Positions 42,822 to 51,145 are shown, counted from the stretch's first letter. The stretch: DNA of 64,000 bases from Thermoplasmata archaeon (GCA_028864975.1 JAGWLG010000007.1:60842-124841); one strand, 5' to 3'. Program-made: numbers and translations. Notes: generated from the sequence alone by a model not told the origin.

Positions 42822-44369
42822 GTGGCGCCCGCGGCGGTCGTAGCGCCTCCCCCCGCGACAGCCGAAGGGGAGTACACCCTGGCCCGGCCCGCGGACGCTC
42901 TCGAGACCGCGCTCCTGCTGAGCCACCGGATCGGGCGAGAGGACATCCGGGAGGCCCTGATCGCGCAGATCGGCATGGGGTGGACCCTGCTGGGTGACGG
43001 CGACAAGGGACTTCCGCTCGCCGACCGCATCCCTCCTGGGCAGGACCCCTTCGGGAATTCGGCCTGGGGGGCCCTCCACCGGCTCTGCGCCGCGCAGGTC
43101 CACGCCGCGGTCGGCGCGGTGGACACAGCCCTGAAGGAGATGGAGACGGGGCTCCAGCGCCTCGCGCAGGTCGCTCCGAACGAACGCGTCCACGTGATCC
43201 TCGAGGCCGCGGCGGCGATCCAGGCGGCCCACGAAGCGACGGGCGACCCCCGTTTCGCGGCCTTCCCACCGAAGATCCGCGAGATGTTCCAAGGGGAGAA
43301 CGAGCGGGCTGCCGCCGATCGCGCGGCCGTGCGTGTCGACCTGTCGGTCTTCCGCCCCGAGCGTGCCCGCGCGGTCGTGGAGCTGGCCTTGGAGCCCTTG
43401 CGAGCGGGTACGGCACCCCTCCAGGGGGACGTCCCGGCCTACACGTTGGAGACCCTCGCGGAATACGCTGAGGAGACTGGGGACCGCTCCTTCCTGCAGA
43501 GCGGCATGGAGCTGCTGGCGAAGATCGGCACGCCCCACCAGAAGCTCCGAGCCCAGGCTTCCCTCGGCAAGGCCTACCGCGAGGTCGGCGACCTGCTTGC
43601 CGGCGAGCGACTGTTGCGAGAGGCCCAGGGCGACCTCCCCTCGCTGGAACCCAAGGAGCGGGTCTTGGGGGCGATCCATGTCGCGCGGGTCAGCGCGCGC
43701 GACGGCCATCTTGCCGGGGCCGATGCGCTCCTTCAGTGGGCCCGCTGGCAACTGACCCAGATCACCCCCCAGGAGGAACAAGTGGTCTATCGCCGCCGCC
43801 TGGCCAGCGGGTTCGCCCACGTGGGGGCGCATCTGGGCGATGCGGCCCGTCTGGAGGCGGGGCTCACGCTCATCCGCAACCTCCCGGGAGGGTTCGAGCA
43901 CGACCTGGCCTACGCCTCGCTCGGACGCTACCTGGTATCGTACGCGACGGTCCTCGAGCGGCTGAGGCAGCGGCTGGATCGTCTCGAGGCCAGGGTGGGG
44001 ACCGCTCCGCCTTGGGGGTTCAAGGGTCTCGTCGCGGAGACCCGGGAGGCGCTCAATGCGGGCGCCATCGCTCCGGCCCGTCAGGCGTACGGTCGAGCAC
44101 GGCGAGCGGTCTTCCACCACATCCAGGAGGTGCCGGATATGGAGGAGCTCTGGAAGATGATGAAACAACTTCACGAGACCTTCGGTCGATGGGACCCAGG
44201 ATGGGGGAACAAGACCGATTTCGTCCGTCTGCTCGACGAGGCCCAGGCCGCGCTCAAAGTCAGGGACTGGAGGACGCTGCGCGACCGCCTCACCCGCGCG
44301 CAACTTCTCCTCGCTCAACGGGCCGGCGCACAGCCCGCCGCCACGACGAAGTCGTCCCCGGGTCCGTAG
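42822..44369 (+). CDS. Helical-repeat (TPR-like) protein
   Basis: A 515-residue soluble, all-helical protein with repeating ~35-residue helix pairs (for example EALIAQIGMGWTLLGDGDKG, KAYREVGDLLAGERLLREA). It starts at GTG 42822 with AAGGAG seven bases before it. It has no enzymatic motif or membrane segment. Similar helical scaffolds form the sensor part of the two STAND ATPases in this window, so it may be a partner scaffold, as inference only. Confidence 0.75.
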   Translation: MAPAAVVAPPPATAEGEYTLARPADALETALLLSHRIGREDIREALIAQIGMGWTLLGDGDKGLPLADRIPPGQDPFGNSAWGALHRLCAAQVHAAVGAVDTALKEMETGLQRLAQVAPNERVHVILEAAAAIQAAHEATGDPRFAAFPPKIREMFQGENERAAADRAAVRVDLSVFRPERARAVVELALEPLRAGTAPLQGDVPAYTLETLAEYAEETGDRSFLQSGMELLAKIGTPHQKLRAQASLGKAYREVGDLLAGERLLREAQGDLPSLEPKERVLGAIHVARVSARDGHLAGADALLQWARWQLTQITPQEEQVVYRRRLASGFAHVGAHLGDAARLEAGLTLIRNLPGGFEHDLAYASLGRYLVSYATVLERLRQRLDRLEARVGTAPPWGFKGLVAETREALNAGAIAPARQAYGRARRAVFHHIQEVPDMEELWKMMKQLHETFGRWDPGWGNKTDFVRLLDEAQAALKVRDWRTLRDRLTRAQLLLAQRAGAQPAATTKSSPGP

Positions 44370-44405
44370 GGTGAACTTCTCAGCCCCTGGACCCCGCGGG
44401 GTGTT

Positions 44406-45479
44406 CTAGCCGCCGAACCACTCGGGGGGCACCGGGGTCTTGGCGATGCCGGAGGGCCCCGCCGGGCCCATGAGCCATCGTGAAGCCGAGTGGCGGACCT
44501 GTCGATAGCCGACCATGAGGAGGATGCTCGCCCCGAGCGCGACGACCCCCGCGATGGCCACTGTGCCGAGGACGACGAAGTACCAGAGATCGCTCTGGGT
44601 GGACTGGATGCTCGCAGCGCTGGCGAAGAGGGTGATGAGGTAGAGGAAGACCGGATCGAGCGGGACCGCGAAGGCCCCGAGGACCCACATGAGACGGTCC
44701 CGCTGCCACGAGGAGGGACCGGGCTCCTCGGTGAGCTGCTCGGCCGCCGCGGAGACGCTCTTCGCAAAGAAATAATGGTGGAATCCGCGGCACAGAAGGA
44801 AGACCAAGATCGAGAGGATGATGGCCCCGTAGAAGGCGTAGACCCATGCTGGGGTCGTGCAGGTGGTCACATACCCGCTCCCTGGCACATAGTTCGAGGT
44901 GCAGGTCCGCGCTCCCCCCCCTACGGCGAGCCCGATCAGGGCGCCCAGGACGATCTCCGGCCCGATGGCCCAGGAGAGCCAAAGGAAGGTCCGCGACCGG
45001 TTCCACGCAGCCTTCGCGACCCTGACCCCTGGTAGCCAGGCGAGCGGCAGTCGGTAGGGGTCCAGCACAATCTCTCGGTATTCTTGCCCCCACCGATCGG
45101 AGGAGGCCCAGCCGAAGAAGATCGAGGCGGCGGCCGGGAGCAGGATCGCCGCAAAGATCAGCCAGATCCCGCTCGCCACGGCGCTCGCGGGGCTCGTCGA
45201 TTCCGATCCCACCGCGACCGCTCCCGCTGCAAGGAGGGCGAGGAAGAGGGCCCAAGTGATCGCCCAGACCAGGGCCGAGTTCTGGCGGAGCTTGGCGACC
45301 TCCACGATCGCCAGAACCGTCTTGCGACGAACGGCCTCGGAGATCGGCTGCGCCGACCCTGGGGGTGGAGGGGGCGGAGGAGGAGCGGGGCTTCCGGGGG
45401 GCTCGGAGACAGGAGGCAAGGTCGCCCCACCTTCCCGTAGCTCGTCAAGCCCGCGATGGAAGCGCGACCCCTCCGACAC
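44406..45479 (-). CDS. Polytopic membrane protein with proline-rich head
   Basis: A 357-residue protein. Residues 1-45 include a poly-proline stretch (APPPPPPPPPG). About six hydrophobic helices follow (around 72-92, 105-125, 168-190, 210-235, 268-290, 305-328) with a Cys-containing loop that may be extracellular. GTG 45479 starts it. It lies just downstream of the FixC-like gene and may be in the same transcript. Function unknown. Confidence 0.75.
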   Translation of the reverse strand: MSEGSRFHRGLDELREGGATLPPVSEPPGSPAPPPPPPPPGSAQPISEAVRRKTVLAIVEVAKLRQNSALVWAITWALFLALLAAGAVAVGSESTSPASAVASGIWLIFAAILLPAAASIFFGWASSDRWGQEYREIVLDPYRLPLAWLPGVRVAKAAWNRSRTFLWLSWAIGPEIVLGALIGLAVGGGARTCTSNYVPGSGYVTTCTTPAWVYAFYGAIILSILVFLLCRGFHHYFFAKSVSAAAEQLTEEPGPSSWQRDRLMWVLGAFAVPLDPVFLYLITLFASAASIQSTQSDLWYFVVLGTVAIAGVVALGASILLMVGYRQVRHSASRWLMGPAGPSGIAKTPVPPEWFGG

Positions 45480-45544
45480 GACGACGCACCAGGGTAGGAG
45501 CAGGCGGGTCCTGGGATATGGTGCTGCCGCCTTACCGCGAAGGC

Positions 45545-46876
45545 TCAGACCTCACGCGCGGCGTCGACCAGGTCTTGGAGCAAGGGGCGCCATCCCACCT
45601 TCATCGCCGCCCGCGCGCTGGAGAGCCCTGCTTTCATGAGCGAGGGCGGGCCTTGCGGAGTTGCCGTCATCCAATCGTGGAAGACCCCGGTCATCATCTC
45701 GGGGTACTCCGAGAAGATCCTCGAGTTCCATTTGACGCGGTCCATCCCCTCGAAGTGCTGAAAGTCCGGTAGGACGTTCGAGCGGATCAGCCGCTCACCG
45801 TAGGAGGCCAGCCCGCGCGCGGAGAAGTCCTTGGCCTTGATCGCCTCCAGCGCGGTCTCCGCCGCGAGGATCCCGCTACGTGCGGCATAGCTCATGCCCT
45901 GGATCACGATCCCGTTCGAGAAGACGAACCCCGCCGCGTCCCCGGCGATCATGAAGCCATCGCCCCAGAACTTGTCCGGCCGAGAGGAATATCCGTCGGG
46001 AATCAGCTTCGCCCCGTACTCGAGAAGTTCTCCCCCCCGGATCAGGGGCTCGATCGCCGGATGGAGCTTGAAGCGCTCGATGATCTCGTGTGTCGCGATG
46101 CCCCGTCCCTTGAGCGACCCCAGCTGGACGATGATGCCGAGCGACAAGGTGACGCGGTTGGTGTAGAGAAAGCCCCCGCCCATGACCCCGGGGGGGAGGA
46201 AGCCGAGCACCCACTCCTGCGCCCGCCCCTGAAGGCCATCGACCCCAAAGCGGTCCTCGAGGACCGACGGGTCGATCGAGAAGACCTCCTTGACCCCGAC
46301 CTCGCTATGGTCCTCCGGAAGGCGTTGCTGCCCGGAGTTCGCCCGGGGCGGATCCCCCTTGCGGATCGAGGTACCTATCGTGGTACGCGTGTTGTATCCA
46401 TCCGTCACGAGCGTCACCGGGGCGGTCATGACCTCCCCGCTCTGGACCACGCCCCGGACCTTCTCGCCCTCGAGGTGGAGCCGGTCCACGGGGACTGCGC
46501 TCACCAAGGTGGCGCCCGCTTCCTCTGCCTTCTTGGCCAGCCACGCATCGGTGCGTGAGCGAAGGACCGAGTGGGCATTGTAGGGCGGTCGGTCCCAACT
46601 GTCGTCGCGGTACTCGAAGCTCAGGGCCTTGTCTCGCGTCAGGAAACCGAACCTCTTCGAGATGATGTGCCGCTCGAGCGGCATCTCTTCCTGCCATTTC
46701 GGCAGGATCGGGTCGAGGTCGTGTCCCCACAAGATGCCGCCGGAGAGGTTCTTGGTACCGGGTTCGGCCCCTCGTTCGAGAAGAAGGGTGTTCGCTCCCC
46801 CTTGGGCGAGCCGGATCGCCGCGGCGCAGCCCGCGAACCCCGCGCCCACAACGATGGCATCGAAGTCGTCGCCCAT
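45545..46876 (-). CDS. FixC/ETF-quinone oxidoreductase-like flavoprotein
   Basis: A 443-residue FAD-dependent oxidoreductase of the FixC/GGR superfamily. The Rossmann motif is DAIVVGAGFAGCAAA, followed by LLLERG, LSGGILWG and, near the C terminus, FMIAGDAAGFVFSNG. It lacks the C-terminal 4Fe-4S ferredoxin domain of mitochondrial ETF-QO, and no fixX-like ferredoxin gene is beside it. It probably takes electrons from EtfAB to a quinone. A geranylgeranyl reductase role is a less likely alternative, given its FixC-like blocks. TATA GATAAAAC lies ~31 bases before its ATG. Confidence 0.88.
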   Translation of the reverse strand: MGDDFDAIVVGAGFAGCAAAIRLAQGGANTLLLERGAEPGTKNLSGGILWGHDLDPILPKWQEEMPLERHIISKRFGFLTRDKALSFEYRDDSWDRPPYNAHSVLRSRTDAWLAKKAEEAGATLVSAVPVDRLHLEGEKVRGVVQSGEVMTAPVTLVTDGYNTRTTIGTSIRKGDPPRANSGQQRLPEDHSEVGVKEVFSIDPSVLEDRFGVDGLQGRAQEWVLGFLPPGVMGGGFLYTNRVTLSLGIIVQLGSLKGRGIATHEIIERFKLHPAIEPLIRGGELLEYGAKLIPDGYSSRPDKFWGDGFMIAGDAAGFVFSNGIVIQGMSYAARSGILAAETALEAIKAKDFSARGLASYGERLIRSNVLPDFQHFEGMDRVKWNSRIFSEYPEMMTGVFHDWMTATPQGPPSLMKAGLSSARAAMKVGWRPLLQDLVDAAREV

Positions 46877-46902
46877 CTCCTCTCGGGCGAGAGGGGAGGA
46901 GC

Positions 46903-46910
46903 GATAAAAC
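46903..46910 (-). promoter_or_regulatory. TATA box of the FixC-like gene
   Basis: Minus-strand GTTTTATC is centred ~31 bases before ATG 46876, followed by GAGGAG as the ribosome-binding site. Confidence 0.65.
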
Positions 46911-46931
46911 CGACCGGCCCGATGTCCGTCT

Positions 46932-47678
46932 TTACTTCACGGGGGGGAGGATGCCTCGGAGGCGCTGCTGACCTTCCTCGATGGTCCGCTCGAACTCGAT
47001 GGGCTTGGGAACCCCGGCCCACTGCTCGTTCCCCATGGCCTGCCCGCTGCCGCCGAACTCCGCGCTGATCTTGACCATGCCGTAGCGCAGAAGGCGCTGC
47101 CACACGCGCTGGCTGACGTCGACCCCGCGGATCTGGAGGAGCTGCACTTCGTCGAAGTCCTTGCCCAGGATCCCCTTCTGGCGAATGACCCGGGTGTTCG
47201 TGACCACGTATACGGTGCTCGCGTAACGGAGCCAGTGGATCCCGAAATCGATGACCCCCAGCATGAGGAGGAGCACGGCCGTGATCTCATACGCGTGGGC
47301 CAAGAGCGACCCGGACGCGGCGGACCCCAAAGGTCCCGGGAGAGCGGGGAGAAAGGAAGGGCCCCCCGACACGGTCCGGAAGATCACGGCATCGAGCACG
47401 ATGATGAGCACGAGAATAAGGGTGGGGAGCGGAAGGTAGTACCACCGGGTAGGCCGGGTCTCCCAGAGGAGCTTCTCCCCCTGGACCATGTACGTCGCCT
47501 TGAGCAGACGAGGGAGCTTCGTGTACGAGGTGGTCGAAGGGCGTGGGATTTCGGGGATGACCGGAGCGGGCGGCACCGGGGAAGCCGAAAGGTCGACCGA
47601 GGACGATGCGCCTGGGGGCGGGGTCGGTGGCTGGGTGCTAGCGACTCCGGGGAGGGGAGGAGGACTGGGGACGCCCAT
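46932..47678 (-). CDS. Bacterial PH-domain membrane protein
   Basis: A 248-residue protein: proline-rich head (about 1-55), a short basic segment, two hydrophobic helices (about 85-105 and 132-152), then a bPH2-type domain recognisable by RVIRQKGILGKDFDEVQLLQIRGV, written here only as IRQKGILGKDFDEVQ and LLQIRGVDV. These domains bind membranes or lipids. ATG 47678 is preferred over upstream starts since TATA CTATAAGA lies ~29 bases before it. It is divergent from the AIM24 cluster. Confidence 0.8.
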   Translation of the reverse strand: MGVPSPPPLPGVASTQPPTPPPGASSSVDLSASPVPPAPVIPEIPRPSTTSYTKLPRLLKATYMVQGEKLLWETRPTRWYYLPLPTLILVLIIVLDAVIFRTVSGGPSFLPALPGPLGSAASGSLLAHAYEITAVLLLMLGVIDFGIHWLRYASTVYVVTNTRVIRQKGILGKDFDEVQLLQIRGVDVSQRVWQRLLRYGMVKISAEFGGSGQAMGNEQWAGVPKPIEFERTIEEGQQRLRGILPPVK

Positions 47679-47702
47679 CGCCGTTCGATGGGAGAAGCGG
47701 TG

Positions 47703-47710
47703 TCTTATAG
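47703..47710 (-). promoter_or_regulatory. TATA box of the PH-domain gene
   Basis: Minus-strand CTATAAGA is centred ~29 bases before ATG 47678; an exact 12-bp palindrome sits just upstream of it. Confidence 0.65.
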
Positions 47711-47730
47711 CTACCTCCTCGACTTGACAG

Positions 47731-47761
47731 GTCACTCGAGGGAAGTCGACCCTCGAGTGAC
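47731..47761. promoter_or_regulatory. Perfect 12-bp inverted repeat, putative operator
   Basis: GTCACTCGAGGG (47731-47742) and CCCTCGAGTGAC (47750-47761) are exact inverted copies separated by seven bases. The element lies 20 bases upstream of the TATA box of the PH-domain gene and ahead of the divergent AIM24 region. It may bind a dimeric regulator; a transcript hairpin is less likely, as it is outside any expected mRNA. Confidence 0.6.
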
Positions 47762-47904
47762 TCATCACCTCTCGGCGTAAGGTCTATTTCGACCCTCGGC
47801 GATTCTTCCCTCAGTCCCCGGCGTTTCGGGGACGGCAGGTCTCCATCCCGCTTCCCGAGGAATCCGCGAATGAGCGAACCGAGGTCACGGTCAGTCGTGC
47901 CCCG

Positions 47905-48032
47905 TTGATACTGTTGGATTGTAAGAGCTGTGGGGCGAGGATCCACCCGAGCACATCCGTAATGGGTTCGCCAAGTGTGCCTACTGGAGGGCCCATAACG
48001 CGCTCGTGGTCGACGGGTACGTCATGGCCTGA
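47905..48032 (+). pseudogene. Frameshifted small zinc-ribbon ORF
   Basis: From TTG 47905 the frame gives LDCKSCGARIHPST. After base 47960 the sense switches frame to NGFAKCAYWRAHNALV and ends at TGA 48030-48032. Joined, they look like a short zinc ribbon whose second Cys pair is damaged (CAYW). It lies 33 bases upstream of the first AIM24 gene. It may be a decayed gene or an assembly error. Confidence 0.4.
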
Positions 48033-48065
48033 AGCTTACAGAATGGCGAGCTGGGGGGGGAGAGC

Positions 48066-48686
48066 CTGAAGTTCGAGATTTCGCCCGGGATCGTCCCTTC
48101 GGTCCTCGCCACCCTCGGTCCAGGCGAAGCGGTCTACGCGGAGCATGGGGTCGTCCTCTGGAAGGAGGCCCCGGTGAAGGTCGATCGCAAGACGATCAAG
48201 AGCGGCGGAATCCTATCTTCCGCGAAGCGCTACACCGTGGGGGGGATTCCCTTCTTCCTTACCGAGTTCCAAGGGCCCGGCATGGTCAGCTTCTCCCGCG
48301 ACGGGGTAGGGGAGCTCCGGGAACTGGAGCTGAAGAACGGCGAGACCCTGGAAGTGGGGGAGGGCTCACTAGTTTGCGCCACCGCCGAGGTTCGGTACGA
48401 GGCCATCTACGTTTCAGGTACGGCGGGCCGAATGGGGATCTGGATGGACCAGTTCACCGGGCCCGGTCACATCGTCATCCACGCCAATGGGAACCTCGTG
48501 ACCATGAACCTGCAAGCTGGGGAGAAGGTCGTGTGCGAGAAGCGGGCGATCCTCCACAAGACCCCGACGATGAAGCTCACGCCCTTCATCCAGAAGGTAG
48601 GGGAAGGGCTGCGCGGGACCGCGATGTCCCAGGAAATGTACGAGATTGAAGGACCGGGGCGTGTCGCTCTGCAGACGGGGAGGTGA
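48066..48686 (+). CDS. AIM24-family protein A, probable CTG start
   Basis: A 206-residue AIM24-like protein (bacterial TIGR00266 family, beta-prism fold). Three GPG repeats mark the fold: EFQGPGMVSFS, FTGPGHIVIH and IEGPGRVALQ. No ATG, GTG or TTG precedes the conserved part in frame; GTG 48174 would remove 36 residues that align with AIM24 C (VPSVLATLGPGEAV versus VPNILCQLSPGEEV). CTG 48066 lines up exactly with the ATG of gene C. Alternatively, the run of eight G at 48053-48060 has lost one G, in which case ATG 48043 would be in frame. Confidence 0.8.
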   Translation: MKFEISPGIVPSVLATLGPGEAVYAEHGVVLWKEAPVKVDRKTIKSGGILSSAKRYTVGGIPFFLTEFQGPGMVSFSRDGVGELRELELKNGETLEVGEGSLVCATAEVRYEAIYVSGTAGRMGIWMDQFTGPGHIVIHANGNLVTMNLQAGEKVVCEKRAILHKTPTMKLTPFIQKVGEGLRGTAMSQEMYEIEGPGRVALQTGR

Positions 48687-48790
48687 ACCTCGTGAAGGTC
48701 GACCACCTCGAGGAGGTCCCCCCGGTTCTGCATCATCGCGACTCCGACCTGCTGAAAGGGGGAACCGAAGGCGGCGGGGGCGTCGGATGA
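48683..48790 (+). CDS. Tiny overlapping ORF, homologous to the AIM24 B N terminus
   Basis: A 35-residue ORF from GTG 48683 (or 32 from GTG 48692). Its start overlaps the stop of gene A (GTGA) and its stop overlaps the ATG of gene B (ATGA), so it fills the gap exactly. Its residues MKVDHLEEVPPVL match MKFDHLGDVAPVL of gene B, then diverge into a Gly-rich end (KGGTEGGGGVG). This makes translation likely. It could be a relic of a partial duplication, a regulatory peptide, or a precursor peptide. Confidence 0.55.
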   Translation: MNLVKVDHLEEVPPVLHHRDSDLLKGGTEGGGGVG

Positions 48791-49449
48791 AGTTCGACCA
48801 CCTGGGCGATGTGGCGCCGGTTCTGCTCTTGGACATCGCGGAGGACGAGGGGGCTATCGTTCCGATCGGCTCGGTTCGGTACCGTGACCCCAGTATCAAC
48901 GTTGACCGACTGAAACTGGTGCTCCCGAGGCCGATGCCCGGCGAGATTGGGAACATCTCGGAGTACTTCGAGGTCCTTGAGGGACCGGGCACCGCCACGG
49001 TCTCGACGGGGCGAATCGGCGAGGTCCGCGTGATGGAGTTGGCTCCAAGGCAGAGCCTCTACCTGCACAGTGGCGCGGTCCTGGGTCGCGATGCCCGGAC
49101 AGACTTCCGCCGGGTCTCCGTAGCGAGCTATCCTCTCCCTCACTCGGTGGACCTGGGATACTTCGTGGTCGCCCAGATCACGGGACCAGGCCTGGTCGCT
49201 TTCCAGACCCAGGGCAACGTGCTCTCATTCGATATTGCCCCCGGAGAACGTATCCGGGCCCCCCCACACTCCGTCGTCGCGATTCTGCCGGGAATCCGAA
49301 TGAAGGTCCAGGTCTACGGGGGACCACCGGACTTTCCCCCCCTGCACTACTTCTCCCTTGTCGAGTTCACGGGGCCAGGGAAGGTACTCCTTCACAGCGG
49401 GCGGTCCCTCCTCAAGAGCGGAGACGTGTTGGCGGGAAGCGCAGAATGA
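48787..49449 (+). CDS. AIM24-family protein B
   Basis: A 220-residue AIM24-like protein. GPG repeats: LEGPGTATVS, ITGPGLVAFQ, FTGPGKVLLH. It begins with MKFDHLGDVAPVLLL, which the preceding tiny ORF repeats. It is more diverged from A and C than they are from each other. ATG 48787 overlaps the tiny ORF's stop and its own stop overlaps the next ATG. AIM24 proteins have unknown chemistry; membrane and stress roles have been suggested. Confidence 0.82.
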   Translation: MKFDHLGDVAPVLLLDIAEDEGAIVPIGSVRYRDPSINVDRLKLVLPRPMPGEIGNISEYFEVLEGPGTATVSTGRIGEVRVMELAPRQSLYLHSGAVLGRDARTDFRRVSVASYPLPHSVDLGYFVVAQITGPGLVAFQTQGNVLSFDIAPGERIRAPPHSVVAILPGIRMKVQVYGGPPDFPPLHYFSLVEFTGPGKVLLHSGRSLLKSGDVLAGSAE

Positions 49450-50093
49450 AGCTCGAGGTCCAAGGAGGATACGTTCCCAATATCTTATGTCAGCTCAGCC
49501 CTGGTGAAGAGGTGTTCTGCGAAGCCGGAATCCTGGTCTACTGCGACCCGACCATCCGCTTCCACATGCGTCCTTTCACCAGGGGGGGAGCCGGCGCCAC
49601 CCTGAAGCGCACGGTCATCGGTGGGATTCCCTACCGTCTTCAGGTCTTCAGCGGCCCAGGGTACGCGGCCTTCAGTCGGTGCGGTCCAGGGGAGGTACGG
49701 ATCCTCGAGCTCGCCCCTGGCGAGACGGTGGAGGTGGCCGAACATTCGTTGTTGCTCGCGAGCGCGTCAGTGAAATACGATGTCTTCTACGTCAAAGGGA
49801 CCGGTCGGGTTGGCAGGATGGTCGGCTTCTGGATGGATCGCTTGACCGGCCCGGGGACCATCGCCATCCACGGGCACGGGAACATTCAGAGCTTCGAGCT
49901 GCCCCCGACGGAGGTCTTCGACGTGGACCACGGCGCGGTGCTGCTAAAACACGACTCAGTCCGGTTGGAAGCGTTCAACCAACCAATCGGCCAGGACCTC
50001 TTGGGTAGAGCGATGAGCTACGAGGCGCTCCGGGTGCGCGGTCCTGGGAAGCTCCTGCTGCAGACCTTGGACCCAACGCACTCCGAGCGCTAG
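49446..50093 (+). CDS. AIM24-family protein C
   Basis: A 215-residue AIM24-like protein with GPG repeats FSGPGYAAFS, LTGPGTIAIH and VRGPGKLLLQ. It is close to gene A (matching GIPFFL/GIPYRL and MDQFTGPGHI/MDRLTGPGTI). It is the last member of the coupled set, with no overlap to the next gene, which has its own promoter. Confidence 0.84.
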   Translation: MKLEVQGGYVPNILCQLSPGEEVFCEAGILVYCDPTIRFHMRPFTRGGAGATLKRTVIGGIPYRLQVFSGPGYAAFSRCGPGEVRILELAPGETVEVAEHSLLLASASVKYDVFYVKGTGRVGRMVGFWMDRLTGPGTIAIHGHGNIQSFELPPTEVFDVDHGAVLLKHDSVRLEAFNQPIGQDLLGRAMSYEALRVRGPGKLLLQTLDPTHSER

Positions 50094-50220
50094 GGGCGCG
50101 ATACCCCTCGCGCCGCCTCGGTGAGCGGAGAAGTCGAAACGGCGGTGGGCCGCTCCGTGGGAGACGCCCTCGTGTCAAAGGTCATGGGCGTACCCCTCCA
50201 AGGGCGCTTCGAGCTCCGCC

Positions 50221-50227
50221 TTAAAAA
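50221..50227 (+). promoter_or_regulatory. TATA box of the amidohydrolase
   Basis: TTAAAAA is centred ~29 bases before ATG 50253. It lies inside the longer open frame from GTG 50121 and so argues for the later start. Confidence 0.65.
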
Positions 50228-50252
50228 GGCCCCATGGGTCCCTGGGCGTTCC

Positions 50253-51119
50253 ATGGGCGTCACCGACTGCCACGTCCACATCAACCCCTTTGATGAGATG
50301 CTCCCTGCCGCACGCAAGACCATCTCGGCCCACCATCGGGATTTTGCTCAGGTCGAACGGTTCCTCGAGGACCCCCGACTGTTCCTGGCCTACATGGACC
50401 GCTGTGGGGTGGAACGCTCCGTCCTGGTCAACTACGTGAGCCCGGAGGTCGTTGGGTACTCGGAGAAGGCGAACGACTTCGTGGCCCGATATGTCAGGAC
50501 CGACCCTGAACGGTTGATCGCTGTCGGGTCGGTCCACCCGCGGCGGCACCCGGACCCCTTGCGCGCTCTCTGGGAACTGAAGCAGCAGGGCATCCGCGGG
50601 ATCAAGCTCCACCCTCCGCACCAGCTGTTCGCTCCCAACGAGCACCTCGCGGAGCGAGGGGCGAACGAGCGCCTGGCCGCCCTCTATCGAGGCTGTCAGG
50701 AGCTCAAGCTTCCCATCATCTTCCATACCGGCACCTCGATCTTTCCCGGGGCGAGGAACCGCTTCGCGGAACCCATGCTGATCGAGGACGTGGCGGTCGA
50801 CCATCCGGACCTGACCATCGTGCTCGCGCACGGCGGCCGCCCTTTCTGGACCGAGCAGGCGATGTTCCTCTGTCGCAGGTTCTCGAACGTCTACCTCGAG
50901 GTCTCGGGAGTTCCACCGGAGAAGCTTCTGACCTACTTCCCGGACCTGGAGCGGCTCTCGGAGCGGGTCCTCTTCGGCAGCGACTGGCCCGGTCCTGGGG
51001 TCAAGGACGTTTTGGACAATCTGTCGCGTTTCGAGAAAAGCGGCCTCTCGGACGAAGCTCGCGAGCGGATCCTCCGGAAGAACCCGGAGACGGTGTTCCC
51101 CAGAATACACCCCGCTTGA
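50253..51119 (+). CDS. Amidohydrolase_2-type metal-dependent hydrolase
   Basis: A 288-residue TIM-barrel hydrolase. Metal-binding signatures: DCHVHINPFDE (the H-x-H), IKLHPP, FHTGTS, LAHGG and the late Asp in FGSDWPGPG. Family PF04909 covers decarboxylases and hydrolases of small aromatic or lactone compounds; the substrate here is unknown. ATG 50253 is chosen for its TATA box. It follows the AIM24 set in the same orientation, 160 bases on, but with its own promoter. Confidence 0.9.
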   Translation: MGVTDCHVHINPFDEMLPAARKTISAHHRDFAQVERFLEDPRLFLAYMDRCGVERSVLVNYVSPEVVGYSEKANDFVARYVRTDPERLIAVGSVHPRRHPDPLRALWELKQQGIRGIKLHPPHQLFAPNEHLAERGANERLAALYRGCQELKLPIIFHTGTSIFPGARNRFAEPMLIEDVAVDHPDLTIVLAHGGRPFWTEQAMFLCRRFSNVYLEVSGVPPEKLLTYFPDLERLSERVLFGSDWPGPGVKDVLDNLSRFEKSGLSDEARERILRKNPETVFPRIHPA

Positions 51120-51124
51120 AATAG
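51116..51124 (+). promoter_or_regulatory. TATA box of the aIF1A gene
   Basis: TTGAAATAG is centred 26 bases before GTG 51146, giving a leaderless aIF1A mRNA. Confidence 0.7.
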
Positions 51125-51145
51125 TCCGACCGGTTCGGCGCCCTC

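Noticed and set aside
45480..45544. A fixX-like ferredoxin next to the FixC-like gene
   Set aside because: The gap is too short, and no Cys-rich ferredoxin frame is found on either side.
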